Source: Cladocopium goreaui (taxonomy: Eukaryota > Sar > Dinophyceae > Suessiales > Symbiodiniaceae). From it: a DNA stretch of 64,000 nucleotides. The notes beneath the pieces are model-generated. The model was not told the DNA's origin, did no database searches, and worked only from the letters and a program-made list of their open reading frames with translations. Location: NCBI GenBank assembly GCA_947184155.2, contig CAMXCT020001112.1:1840001-1904000 (forward strand), read 5' to 3'. Shown here in pieces: positions 48,805 to 58,320 of this stretch. Each line of letters opens with the position of its first letter. The first letter of the stretch is position 1. The translations under genes were made by a program, and so were the position numbers.

Positions 48805-50832
48805 TCAGTCCAGCAGATTGGCAGCGTCATAGAGCGCCTTTGCGTCCACCATGATGATCGCGTGGACATTCTTGGCGGTCTCGTCGGCCTTGGTGAGGTC
48901 GATCTTGTGGCCCAGCATCTCCCACCATTGTACTCGCAAGTACATGAGTTCTTGCTCGGCTTCGGCCAGCGCCTGTGTTTCTGCAGCCAAAGAAGATCTG
49001 CAGACCCTCTTGAGGCGATGACTGCCCCAAGACATCACGTTCACTTGACCACGTCGTTGTCCTGTTGTGAACTGCTTGTGCATGAAGCCGATGATGTAGC
49101 CACCTGTCGATCCCAAGTCTGGCCTGTTGGCCAATGCCGCGTCGCTCCAAGCCACCAAAGTGAGGTCATCATCACGTTCAGCACAAAGTTGGTACACATG
49201 TAGTCCCAGCTCCTTCTGTGCATGAACTTCTCGAACCATCTTGTTGATGCCCTCCACCATAGAGCGATCACCTTTGGTCAGCATGGACTGGAAGTAGCCC
49301 AGCTTCGCTGCATGTTGTGGACCTGTTTGGTACGCACGCCATTGTACTGCCCCAAGAACTGCTCGTGCTTGATGTAGTTCCTCCGGGGTGAGCTCCTTCT
49401 GGTTGGACTCCTGCTTGATCTGGTTGATCTCGTTGCAGTAGTCGGATTGATCCATGCGCCAGCTGAAGTCTGGTAGTTGGTGAAGTCGCACTCCACAGTG
49501 ATTGAGAGGCGGTGCTTCCCATGGGCTCCACCTCATAGATGCGTGGAACTTCTCGAGGACGTCGATCCACCTCGGGTCGTTCTCGTAGCCCGTCATGAGG
49601 AAGTCGTCAACATGGGATCCAATGATGCCCAAAGTTTTCGGCTTGCCATCCTCCTCGACCACATACTGCCAGAGACATGGGTCGGTCTTCAGCCGTCGTA
49701 GTTGATGTCGCTCCAACGTGTCATTGACCATCATATAGAACTCTCTCGGTGCAATCGTCAGACCGTAGGCAGCCTTGAGGAATTGTATGAGCTGATGTTG
49801 GTCCAGCCCCATAGCTTCGCGCAATTCTTCCACTGGTCTGCCAAAGATGGAACGTTGCCCTTGTGTGGCAAGTCCCTGCAGGAATGCAGCTTTCGCGTCT
49901 GCTTTGAGAAGTGGTAGTCCACGATGGGTGGAAAACTGAAGAAGCAATTGTCGGCTACGCCGCGACATGGTGGGTGACTTGGTGTTGAGGTCACCTGCAT
50001 CTGGGTCTGAATACCCCAGCACCACCAGTCGTGCTTTCGCCTTCATTCTCTTTCCTCCATCACCACTATTCTCACATGCGTCGTCGACGCCCTTGAAAGT
50101 CAGCACCCAGCGCATCTTCATAATACGCTGTGGGTCAACATCTCCGATTGCAGCACGGCAAACTTTTGAGGCAACCCATTCCTTGATCTCCACACGCTTC
50201 GCCTCAGTCATAGCTTCTCGCTGTTCTTTGTTGAGCTTGTGCCAAGATACCTCAACTCCCTTGGCAACTTGTTTCCCAACAAACTTGGCCGGGTCTTTCA
50301 CAATGGCTTTCCACTGTGCAGCTGTCTCCGGCATGGGAAGCGTGATGGCGTAGATCAGGTTGTCCTCGAAGGTCTCCTCCTGAACCATCATAGCTGCACT
50401 CGCACTGCCACGGCTCAGCATAGATCTCATCCTCTGAGCTTCATCTCGTTCATGTCGAGCTCGGGCACGTTGGAAAGGTTCGTGCTCGAAGAGAGGACCG
50501 GTTGGAGGTCCAGGCTCCATTCGTGGCATGTAGTTCGGGTCGTCCAGCAGGCGGTCCAGGTCAACTTCTTCAGGACCTTCCAAATCATCGTCACTTGGAA
50601 CTGGAGGTAGATCTTGGTCATCAGGCATGAACTCCTCCGCGATGGAAGGCTCGTAGGGCTCGCTCGGAGGTCTGTCGTTCATGACCGCCTCCTCCGTCTT
50701 GGCCTTTGTTGGAGGTGCACTGCGTGGTCTTGAAGCTGAGTTTGCTCTCTTCTGTCCACCACGTCCACGGCTGGGAGAACGTCGAGGTTTGACATCATGA
50801 GGTCGGCCTCGTTGTAGATGGGGTAGTTCCAC
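48805..50832 (-). CDS. Reverse transcriptase and RNase H (copia pol, C-terminal part)
   Basis: The 675-codon frame starts in the linker. An Arg/Ser/Pro-rich and then acidic stretch covers residues ~1-140. RT follows from about residue 210 (MRWVLTFKG; KARLVVLGY; LKADAKAAFLQG; LKAAYGLTIAPREFY). The catalytic box reads SHVDDFLM (49594-49620), with HVDD in place of the usual YVDD. RNase H follows with WSDAALANRPDLGSTGGYI, SSLAAETQALAEAEQEL and VDAKALYDA. It copies the element RNA into DNA and degrades the RNA strand. It is one polyprotein with integrase in intact relatives, but here it is separated from it by frame changes near 50.8 and 51.16 kb and truncated at a TGA. Confidence 0.9.
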   Translation of the reverse strand: MELPHLQRGRPHDVKPRRSPSRGRGGQKRANSASRPRSAPPTKAKTEEAVMNDRPPSEPYEPSIAEEFMPDDQDLPPVPSDDDLEGPEEVDLDRLLDDPNYMPRMEPGPPTGPLFEHEPFQRARARHERDEAQRMRSMLSRGSASAAMMVQEETFEDNLIYAITLPMPETAAQWKAIVKDPAKFVGKQVAKGVEVSWHKLNKEQREAMTEAKRVEIKEWVASKVCRAAIGDVDPQRIMKMRWVLTFKGVDDACENSGDGGKRMKAKARLVVLGYSDPDAGDLNTKSPTMSRRSRQLLLQFSTHRGLPLLKADAKAAFLQGLATQGQRSIFGRPVEELREAMGLDQHQLIQFLKAAYGLTIAPREFYMMVNDTLERHQLRRLKTDPCLWQYVVEEDGKPKTLGIIGSHVDDFLMTGYENDPRWIDVLEKFHASMRWSPWEAPPLNHCGVRLHQLPDFSWRMDQSDYCNEINQIKQESNQKELTPEELHQARAVLGAVQWRAYQTGPQHAAKLGYFQSMLTKGDRSMVEGINKMVREVHAQKELGLHVYQLCAERDDDLTLVAWSDAALANRPDLGSTGGYIIGFMHKQFTTGQRRGQVNVMSWGSHRLKRVCRSSLAAETQALAEAEQELMYLRVQWWEMLGHKIDLTKADETAKNVHAIIMVDAKALYDAANLLD

Positions 50833-51200
50833 CAGGTCAACACGTTGGTCACGTCAGTGAAGGTCCAGGGTGTGGCCAGGATGTCGTGGAACTCCTCATT
50901 GGTCAGCTTCTCGCGTTCTGAAGCATGCCGTAGTTGATCTGTGTGCACTCGTTTCAGTCTGCCTTGACTGATGAGCCAGGCCATTCGGTGCGGCTGTGTC
51001 ACTTGGCCTTCATAGGTCACCTTTGTCTCAAGCCCCAAAATCCGGGCTGGTCCAAACCATCTCGAGATCTGTCGCCTCGGCACATCCAGCTTCTGATGAC
51101 TTCGTCCTTCGGCAGGAGCTTGATGTCGCTTGTAGTAGACCAGGTCGCCAGGATGATAGGCTCGGGCTTGATGTTCATGGCCTTGCTCAGCTTCTCCAGG
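50679..51200 (-). CDS. Integrase C-terminal / linker segment in a shifted frame
   Basis: The frame contains YHPGDLVYYKRHQ, ISRWFGPARILG and QPHRMAWLISQGRLKRVHTD, the small beta-rich C-terminal domain that follows the catalytic core in copia integrases. It lies one frame off the integrase core (which stops at 51236) and one frame off the RT ORF. Frame changes at about 51.16 and 50.8 kb are therefore needed to link the three. The frame's last ~40 codons (QTQLQDHAV...) are probably off-frame. Confidence 0.7.
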   Translation of the reverse strand, partial: PGEAEQGHEHQARAYHPGDLVYYKRHQAPAEGRSHQKLDVPRRQISRWFGPARILGLETKVTYEGQVTQPHRMAWLISQGRLKRVHTDQLRHASEREKLTNEEFHDILATPWTFTDVTNVLTWWNYPIYNEADLMMSNLDVLPAVDVVDRREQTQLQDHAVHLQQRPRRRRRS

Positions 51201-51235
51201 TCCATGAGCTCTTTGTACTTGGTCTTGACCTTTTC

Positions 51236-52715
51236 TCACATGCCAGCGATCTTCTGGAACTTCTCGTCGGTGTTGAGGGAACTCCAGAAGGGTAGATCAG
51301 GTCCATCATGTAGTCGATCAGCATCAGTGAAGTCCTTGCCGAAGACCCACTGGATGGGTGAGTAGCCACCTCGTCGGGCCATGGAGTTGTGGGCAGCCAC
51401 CATAGACCAGGCAGCAGCCACTGGATCATCTTCTTCTCCTCGTAGATGAGCTTGAGGTTTGCTCTTCAGCTTTCCAATGGCAGATTCCACCTTGCCAATT
51501 TGTCCATGGGCTTCCGCAGGCACGAACTCAAACTCCACGCCATGGGTGTCTCCCCATTGCTCCAGATCTCGGCCTCGGTGTCCACCTTCTTTGTCCAGCT
51601 TGAACTTCTGCGGGTAGCCGAAGTACTGGATCCAAGACTTCAAAATGCCATGTAAGATCTCCGCAGTAGATGGGCTGCGGCTTTCCTGAATCGGATGCTT
51701 GAAGAGGTAGTTCAGCACGGAGTATCCAGATGCCTCGTCCACGAGCAGCTGGAAGTGGTAGGTCTCCATGCCATAGGAAAATTCGAAATTGTCCAGTTGG
51801 ACAACTTCCCAGAGATGTTCTGCCGTCTCCAGGGTGAAGCCACGATGTTGAGGATTTGCCATCCGGGATTCTTCACAATCCATGCAATGAAGATTGCTCG
51901 CCAGTGTGATCATGCGGATGGTTGCACCTCGATCACGTAGCATTCGGGTAAAAGCTTGTCGTGAAGGATGTCCCAGCTTCTTGTGGAGCTTCAGCAAGTT
52001 GGTCGCCCATCGTTGTAGTTCTTCGTTGGTGCAATCCTTGAGGGAGTCTGGATTGCCTTCCACAGGTGTAGCGGCCATAGCATAGCCAGGGCAGCTGTAG
52101 TGCGCCAGAGTCTCTTGTCGAAGACGGTTTTCATGAACGCACTTCACCAGATGAGCCACCTTGCGGCACATCGCATCAGGATAGAAGGCTGACATCCTGG
52201 TGCGTTGTCCACCTTCACAGGGAACGTGTTCATGGTCTCCTGGGCAGGTTTTCTGCAAATTCCACACCAGAGAACTGGTCGCTCTTATCCTCCACGGCTT
52301 CTTCATAAAGCCTTCTGGTGCTTGAAGTCCTTTTGCGTTCCGCTTGAGGCCATCAGGCGCCTTCAAGCCGTAGGCACATCCGTCTATACGAGCTTCAAAG
52401 ACTGTCTGCTTCTGGTAGATGCGGTCCCAGAAGGTTCGGATGCTCGTGAAGCCCCAGGCCCTGTTGTTGGCAGGCCATTCTTGAAAAACTTCTCCACCAA
52501 GTTGTACTTGTCTCTCCATGACGCGGATGCCATTGCCCACAAGTTTCTTCGACTTCAGCACTTTCTTGCGGATCTTTTCACGTCCTTCCTCAGTCAGCAT
52601 GTTGAGCTCTTGAATGGCTGATGTAGGACCACATGGAAATGAAACCCATAGAAGGTCGGGCTTCTCCTTCTCCAAAAGTTGAAGCACCTTCTGAACTCCT
52701 TCCAATGCCACCCAT
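51236..52715 (-). CDS. Integrase core (copia pol) with methyltransferase-like PC motif upstream
   Basis: In this frame the first part reads KPDLLWVSFPCGPTSAIQEL (52599-52655), then a linker. The zinc-binding region follows (HKKLGHPSRQ...HCMDCEES, the HHCC pattern, about 51870-52005), then the DDE core: VVQLDNFEFSYG, KLDKEGGHRGRDL and GQIGKVESAIG, with 35 residues between the second Asp and the Glu. The integrase inserts the cDNA into host DNA. The frame ends in a TGA at 51236, where relatives would probably carry a sense codon, because the downstream text (KVKTKYKELMDLEKLSKAMN) stays in frame. The start of this frame is not an initiation site; it overlaps the gag ORF end. Confidence 0.85.
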
Positions 52716-55700
52716 AGCTTCAACCTCGGTGCTGATGCCGCTGTCGGCCTCACAGCACAATTCCATGACCTTAAAAGGTCGTCGTTTTCCTTCAATCCCC
52801 AAGTTTTCCATCAACAAGTTGCAGCCTTGCTCCATGTCATCCACAGCTGCATGAAGTAGGGATCGTTGTTCTTCAGAGAGTTGCTTCCCTGACAACATGC
52901 TGCCCTCTGGGACAGTTGCAGGGTCCTCCACTTCATAGAGGTTCAGATCCCAATCATCACCTTGAGGTAGTTGAAGTTCGGCCACCATAGAGCTCGGCAG
53001 TGATGTAGGTGAAGATCTTGTAGGACTCGGCGTGCACGGCTTCAGCCAGTAGGGATTGGTGTCCAGTCCTCCGTCTCCTGATCTTCCACCGCTATCACCG
53101 CACTCTGGTGAGCTTCTGCTGTGTCCTCGGCTCTCCTTGTCTTTCTCTCCACAGGCGTCACTGTCGCCTTGGCCTTGGCTGCTGCTGGCTGAGGTCCCGA
53201 AGCATAGCCTTTTGTGACTTGGCTTTGCTCCCACTCGGCCTTCTTCTTCTGCACGTTCTCCAACTTTCGAAGTAGACTGGCCTCGGCGCCGTCCAGGGAG
53301 ATCTTCTCGTTCTTCAGGTGGTTGTTGCCCAGCAGCTCGTTGGCCGGCAGCTTGGAGATCGCCTGGGCCGTGTCCTTGTCCAAGGGACCGGCTTTGCGGG
53401 TGGCCCCTGTCGCCCCGAATGCCGGGGTGTAAGACATCCGAAGGTGGCAGCTTTCGCATGCCTCCCATATCGCATACCGGTTGGACCCCGACTTGGAGCC
53501 AGGCCCCGGTTTGGCCACCTTGTGGTGTCCGTAGCAGGGGGCTCCCGTCGTCCGCGGATCCCGCGGATCCGCTGACTGGGTTCTGCTGTAGTCGTAGACT
53601 TCCGTCGGTGGTGGCTTCTCCACCTTGGTCGATGCCTTCTTCGGTGCCATGGCAAGGACCAGTGGTCGAGGGATCGTGGGCCAGCGAAGACATCACTTGA
53701 TCCCGAAGTTCTTGCGATGGAGCATGCATAGGTTGATGGTGTCCATGTTGATCCACAACCAAAACTGTAGCATCTTCACAAAGTTGAAGGATTTGATCAT
53801 CATGACATCCATCTCCATGATTCATCATCACTGCACCATCGTGTGTGAGCAACTGCAACATGTCCGACTGTGACATCACTGAAAGACTAAAACCTTGAAC
53901 ACCTTGATGTGACCTTGATTGCATGGCTTCTGAATGTGGATTGTTGTCACTCCCATCCCCCAGCGGCTGCACCATATATACTCGACCACAGGAGGATGCC
54001 ATGGGTTGACCTTGTGCCAACCAGTCTTGGGTGAGGTCCACCAGCAAGTGTCCGGCAGCGCTTTTCTGCAGAGGGATCTTGATCTTGGCATCGACGTTGG
54101 TGAGCACAAGCCAGCCACCAGTCACATACACGATCGCACCAAGTTTGGTCAAGGTGCGCATGCCAATGAGGATCGGCACTTTCTCCGCCATCAGGGTGTA
54201 GATGCCCAAGAGAACCTTCTTGGCGCCAACATGTTGAGGAAGTAGACGATAACTTTCACTTTGCTTCACCTGACCATTCCCAAAGCGAAACATCTTCTTG
54301 GCCTCAGGCATGACTCGAACTTCATCATGGTCTCCAGGAAGTAGATGTCCAAGTTGATGTCGACGTTGTAGAACCTTCTCAATGGCCTCCAGGGATCCGA
54401 CAGTCTCGGTCGCACCCAAGTCGAGCACACCAAAGCCAGCTGTGTCATGTTGTACTTGAAGAGGAGTCACGGGCACATAGTTGTCCGCCACCATGAAGAT
54501 CAAGCTCGAAGGGTTCAGGTTCTCGACCATGTAGGAGGTACAGCCCTTGCCACGTTGAGCATAAGGCGCTGAGGTTTGACCTGAGCGTCTTGGACAGTCA
54601 CGGAATCCGTGAGACTTTTCCCCACAGATAAAGCAACCAGTGTTGTTTCCAGTTGCTGCCATCACCTCCTCAGACTTCATCACCGATGCCTTAGACATAG
54701 ATGAAGATGTTGTAGACGAAGTAGAAACACCACCGCGTCCTTGAGGTCGATAGAAGCCTTTGCCTTTGCCTTTGCCCTTCTTGCCCTTGTTCATGGGGTA
54801 GAAGCCACGTGATTGACCTTTGGCTCGTTGGTATTGTCGGCTCTGTTGGAAAGTTCTCGCCTTTGTCTCATAGGCTGAGTAAGCCTCATCCAACTCTTTG
54901 GCCTGTTCTGTTGTGAGACCCTCATAGTCGTCCATTTCAGAGGTCCAATAGTTGCCAAACCCGTCGGTCTCAAACCATTGGCCATAGTTGTCCTGGACAT
55001 AGCCATGATATCCATCCATCTCCCAAGACCAGTAGATCTCCTCGTCACCCTCGTCGATGTGCGTCTTGTCCGTAGGATGATATACTTCAGGAGGTAGTGA
55101 CTTTCCAACCCAGTGCACTTCTTGCACTGCCTCATCTTGTTGTTCGTCTTGTAGTGCAAGTAGTCCCCAAGCTCCATCTTCCTCGACCCAAAACGTGCGT
55201 CGATGTCGATGAGCTTGTTGGCGATGTAGATCTCCATGTAAAAGTTCTTCTTCTTGGTCACGTAGGGCGTTCTCGATGTCGCGGTACTTCAAGGAGTTTT
55301 GAACTGAAGCCTGAACTGCAAGTCGTGCTGATGCAGGAAGGTTGGCACGTCGTAGTAGGAGCCAGCCTAACAGCTCGTCGGGGAGCACCTCGATCTCTTC
55401 CATCTCCAGCTCATCCCAACGTAGTTCCTCATCGGACTCTTCTTCATCGGCTTCCTTGTCCTTTGTCGCCTTGAGCCACTTACACCATTGTTTAGGCGTC
55501 CATCGGTTGTACCATGATGTCCAATCTTGGCCGTCACCTTCTCCATCAGGATCGTCTTGAGGTACTGCATCATAATGGTGTCCGTCTCCACCTTCAGGTT
55601 GATCGGCTTGTTGGGGTTCTTCAGGACCAGGAACTCTTCCATGCGCAGGTGAGGGCGTTGTAGGGCTCCGTCGAGCGCGTCCACCAGGGCTACCTGGTGA

Positions 55701-56180
55701 CGCAGGCTCTGAGTGCGGCTCAGATGCCGTCCGTCTCTCTGTCTTGGGCTCCACTTTCTCCTCCTTGGCAGGCTTTGCTCGGGCACGAGCTCGGATTAGA
55801 GAACGTTGCACCTTGCGGTAGCTCTCCAGGAGCGTTGCACTCCATTGTGCAAAGCCCATTCCAGGCGGTCGCCTGAGCTTGATGAGCAACTCCTCAAGCC
55901 TCGCACCAGCGTCAGGAACAGCTGTTTGACATAGTCTGGAGCGCAAGAACTCCAGGAGGTACTTCACGCCAGAGCGGGTGCTGAGCTTTGCATAGTCCAG
56001 CTCCGCCGTCACAGTCCATGCTCGTCCTGTCAGCCTTGATGCCAGTTCAGGAGCTAGTAGCTTCCGCTTGTGGGGCTCCGTCTTCTCATACTGAAGCCTC
56101 ACTTTCCTGGTGTAGTCAGTCCACGTAGTTTGATCACCATCCCAGGTCACGTAGATGTCCTTCGCCTGAAGCGTGGTCAT
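52590..56180 (-). CDS. Gag and protease, ending in a methyltransferase-like half-module
   Basis: The likely start is the ATG at 56180-56178; the open frame itself reaches into the LTR. Domains in order: gag (YVTWDGDQTTWTDYTRKVRL, RRPPGMGFAQWS); acidic and Tyr-rich linker; a Gly/Lys stretch; a CCHC knuckle CFICGEKSHGFRDC (54595-54637); and an aspartic protease with GVLDLGATETV (about 54400-54440), with DLGA where most have D(T/S)GA. From ~53.65 to 53.04 kb the frame is Gly/Arg-rich, and I think it is off-frame there (see 53042-53650). It then regains family-like text up to KVMELCCEADSGISTEVEAM (52712-52772), a SAM-binding-like turn, before running off-frame to a stop at 52590. Gag packages the RNA and the protease cleaves the polyprotein. 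Confidence 0.85.
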   Translation of the reverse strand: MTTLQAKDIYVTWDGDQTTWTDYTRKVRLQYEKTEPHKRKLLAPELASRLTGRAWTVTAELDYAKLSTRSGVKYLLEFLRSRLCQTAVPDAGARLEELLIKLRRPPGMGFAQWSATLLESYRKVQRSLIRARARAKPAKEEKVEPKTERRTASEPHSEPASPGSPGGRARRSPTTPSPAHGRVPGPEEPQQADQPEGGDGHHYDAVPQDDPDGEGDGQDWTSWYNRWTPKQWCKWLKATKDKEADEEESDEELRWDELEMEEIEVLPDELLGWLLLRRANLPASARLAVQASVQNSLKYRDIENALRDQEEELLHGDLHRQQAHRHRRTFWVEEDGAWGLLALQDEQQDEAVQEVHWVGKSLPPEVYHPTDKTHIDEGDEEIYWSWEMDGYHGYVQDNYGQWFETDGFGNYWTSEMDDYEGLTTEQAKELDEAYSAYETKARTFQQSRQYQRAKGQSRGFYPMNKGKKGKGKGKGFYRPQGRGGVSTSSTTSSSMSKASVMKSEEVMAATGNNTGCFICGEKSHGFRDCPRRSGQTSAPYAQRGKGCTSYMVENLNPSSLIFMVADNYVPVTPLQVQHDTAGFGVLDLGATETVGSLEAIEKVLQRRHQLGHLLPGDHDEVRVMPEAKKMFRFGNGQVKQSESYRLLPQHVGAKKVLLGIYTLMAEKVPILIGMRTLTKLGAIVYVTGGWLVLTNVDAKIKIPLQKSAAGHLLVDLTQDWLAQGQPMASSCGRVYMVQPLGDGSDNNPHSEAMQSRSHQGVQGFSLSVMSQSDMLQLLTHDGAVMMNHGDGCHDDQILQLCEDATVLVVDQHGHHQPMHAPSQELRDQVMSSLAHDPSTTGPCHGTEEGIDQGGEATTDGSLRLQQNPVSGSAGSADDGSPLLRTPQGGQTGAWLQVGVQPVCDMGGMRKLPPSDVLHPGIRGDRGHPQSRSLGQGHGPGDLQAAGQRAAGQQPPEEREDLPGRRRGQSTSKVGERAEEEGRVGAKPSHKRLCFGTSASSSQGQGDSDACGEKDKESRGHSRSSPECGDSGGRSGDGGLDTNPYWLKPCTPSPTRSSPTSLPSSMVAELQLPQGDDWDLNLYEVEDPATVPEGSMLSGKQLSEEQRSLLHAAVDDMEQGCNLLMENLGIEGKRRPFKVMELCCEADSGISTEVEAMGGIGRSSEGASTFGEGEARPSMGFISMWSYISHSRAQHAD
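53042..53650 (-). CDS. 202-codon ORF embedded in another frame of gag-pro
   Basis: It starts at an ATG in a strong context (GCCATGG, 53650-53648) and reads MAPKKASTKVEKPPPTEVYD, GHHKVAKPGPGSKSGSNRYA, EACESCHLRMSY and VTPVERKTRRAEDTAEA before a stop. The composition (basic N-terminus, a Cys/His cluster, Lys/Ala-rich end) looks more like real protein than the Gly/Arg-rich text in the gag-pro frame over the same bases. Similar text occurs, as I recall, inside other dinoflagellate copia polyproteins. Either two compensating frameshifts have occurred, or this is a separate overlapping product. Confidence 0.5.
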   Translation of the reverse strand: MAPKKASTKVEKPPPTEVYDYSRTQSADPRDPRTTGAPCYGHHKVAKPGPGSKSGSNRYAIWEACESCHLRMSYTPAFGATGATRKAGPLDKDTAQAISKLPANELLGNNHLKNEKISLDGAEASLLRKLENVQKKKAEWEQSQVTKGYASGPQPAAAKAKATVTPVERKTRRAEDTAEAHQSAVIAVEDQETEDWTPIPTG

Positions 56181-56359
56181 GTAGTCGAAGTTCAGGAAGT
56201 AGGGCTCGTCCAGCTGGAGGGTGTCCACGTAGAAAACCAAGAAGCCAGGAAGTGGTTGTAGACGAAGTAGAGCAAGAAGGATGACCCCAAGCAGCCACCA
56301 GGGAGTGGTCGCCCAAGTAGAGGACGTCGTAGCTGCGAGAGCGGGCACTGGTCGCCACG

Positions 56360-56370
56360 CTCCGCTACCA
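56360..56370 (-). other. Primer binding site (tRNA-iMet-like)
   Basis: One base inside the 5' LTR the minus strand reads TGGTAGCGGAG. It matches the complement of the usual initiator tRNA-Met 3' end (TGGTAGCAGAG) with one difference. Position and sequence fit the primer site of Ty1/copia elements. Confidence 0.75.
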
Positions 56371-56371
56371 A

Positions 56372-56678
56372 TGCGAGGAGCAAACTGGTAGCCTAAGCTG
56401 TTTGTCCTGTTTCGTTTGTAGCACTTCTCAATTTGTGCTGTGTCGTCCGTGCTCACAATGAAGAGCAGCTGCTGCGCCTTTTCCAGCGCACAGGGCCCAC
56501 GGTGCAGGGCCTATGGCACAAGTAGCACGAGTGGCCTGGAAAGGCCAAAAGGCAAAAGGAATTCCTGGCATGGGCATTGGGCCGTTAAATGGCCATGGAA
56601 ATATATTGTACATTCATGAAACATCCATGCCAAGGTAAAGGTGTGAAGGCAAACTATGTTTTACCTGGGTTTCTTGCA
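56372..56678 (-). repeat. 5' LTR (307 bp)
   Basis: TG...CA ends, TGCAAG at the outer end. Same length as 48187-48493, with one difference. Confidence 0.95.
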
Positions 56679-56683
56679 CCGGG
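56679..56683. other. Target-site duplication, right (CCGGG)
   Basis: Direct repeat of 48182-48186. The pre-insertion site would read GTACCGGGTAC, itself a palindrome. Confidence 0.9.
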
Positions 56684-57779
56684 TACCCCATCTTCAGACA
56701 CGCCCATATCTCAATTAAATCCTCAATCCACTCTGGATAAACATGTACGATTTACCATGCCATGATCCTTTGCTGACCTTCTCGAGAGCTGCATTCACAC
56801 GGTCCCTTGCACTGTCAACCTGCTCAGATGTCAAAGTCTGATGTCCCCAGTGTGGGAAAGAAACAGTATGAAACAGTGATGACCTGATGATTTTCCAGAA
56901 ATTTGAATGACAATGACCTATCCGCCAAACTTGGATCATAAGACCATAGTCATAGAAGGCCTGGTCCACCATGCCCTTCAACACAACCTGAGTATGAACA
57001 ATTTGGCCAAGTTGATCTAGGTTGAGCGTTGAATATGTTGAATATCTTCATTGAGGTCGCCACAGTGCTGTACCCTAAATTGCTGGTGGTCTGGTCAATC
57101 ACGATTTGAGCACCTGTCTCCTTTCACGTTTTTGGAGTACCGTTTTTTGCATGACTTTGTGGGCGGAAAAATGTCCAATGTACGTATAGGGTCCTGTTGA
57201 ATCTCCTGGACAACACCACCTGCCACAAACATATTCCAACACCGACAATTCACAATTAAGCAAGGAAAAACATCCCAGACACAGCTGGGAGACTGGCCTT
57301 TCTTGCCGAGCAACCATCCAACGCAGCGCTGTTCGACCTCAACTCTTTCCTGCGCCAACAATTTTTCCTGCAGCCTGCATATTCGTGACATTTCCTGACT
57401 GGATTTGAGACGCTTAAACGATACAGTCAATGTTCCTGTCGCACATGCTCACCAACAAGAATTGACCTTGTCAAGAATACAAGCAGTGCAAATATGGCCC
57501 GGCTTCAAACCCGAAAAAATTGTGCAGAGTGTGTTTCAGCCAATGCATCACTATTGTCTGCAAACAAAAGGTGCGTGAGGGTTCTACCCGTAGAAATGAT
57601 GGATATACAGCTGGCACATACTGAAGCGTGGGTGTCTATATCATTGCGTATACAGATGGAGCCCGGGCAAGCAATGTGGCGGAAGTCTAGAAAAGGTAGA
57701 CTTCTAGAAACCTATCAAAGAAAAGGTGAACCTATAGGGAGGCGTGACCACATGGTTCCCAAAGTTCCTGTCGGTGTCA

Positions 57780-57945
57780 ACTTTCTTGACATGCTTTTCT
57801 TGACGACCTTGACGCCCACACTTTCTCTTGATCCAGTTTTCTTTTGACGGCCTTTTCTCTTGGCATCCCTTTCTCTTAACATGCCCTTTTCTTGAGACAT
57901 TTGTTCCGTGTGATCCCTTTCTCTTGACATCTCTTTTTGGTGACA
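57780..57945. repeat. ~17-20-bp minisatellite
   Basis: CTTTCTCTTGACATGCC-type units are repeated about eight times with variation. The Lys/Arg-rich minus-strand ORFs here come from the repeat. Confidence 0.8.
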
Positions 57946-58164
57946 GCAAATTCAGCAAATAGGCAAAAGGCGTCAAGAAAAGAGATGAGCAGAGATAGAG
58001 CTGGCAAGAGAAAGAGACGTTGCGCGACAAAGTCCGACAAAGATTTCAAGACATTGTTCAACGCACAGATGTTCTTTTGCGTGTCCAAAATGCAAATTCT
58101 CCCTTTGCCTTTGACACTTCCGCCCCCGGCCTGCCACGGGTCTACACGTATACAATATATTTCA

Positions 58165-58320
58165 ATATATCTATTTACGAGCGAGAGAGAGAGAGAGAGA
58201 GCGAGAGCGAGAGCAAGAGCGAGCGAGCGAGAGCAAGAGCGAGCGAGCGAGGGCAAGAGCGAGCGAGCGAGGGAAGGGGGGAACGAGGGAAGAAGGGAAG
58301 GGGGGAAGGAGGGAGGGGAG
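58165..58320. repeat. GA-rich microsatellite (GAGCGAGA / GGGAAG)
   Basis: GAGAGAGAGCGAGAGC changes to GAGCGAGCGAGGGCAA and then GGGGAAGGAGGGAGGG. Pure purine strand bias. Confidence 0.95.

Larger units (their letters stand above)
48187..56678 (-). mobile_element. Full-length Ty1/copia-type LTR retrotransposon, 8.49 kb, coding region broken
   Basis: Two 307-bp LTRs with TG...CA ends and a 5-bp target duplication flank a minus-strand coding region. The order is gag (CCHC knuckle), protease, linker, methyltransferase-like module, integrase, RT and RNase H. This is the copia order plus an extra module. The LTRs differ by one base, so insertion is recent. The open frames are nonetheless interrupted by several frame changes and at least one TGA. 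Confidence 0.95.

Noticed and set aside
56428..56613. 61-codon ORF present in both LTRs
   Set aside because: It lies wholly within the LTR with no recognisable domain; duplication merely reflects the LTR pair.
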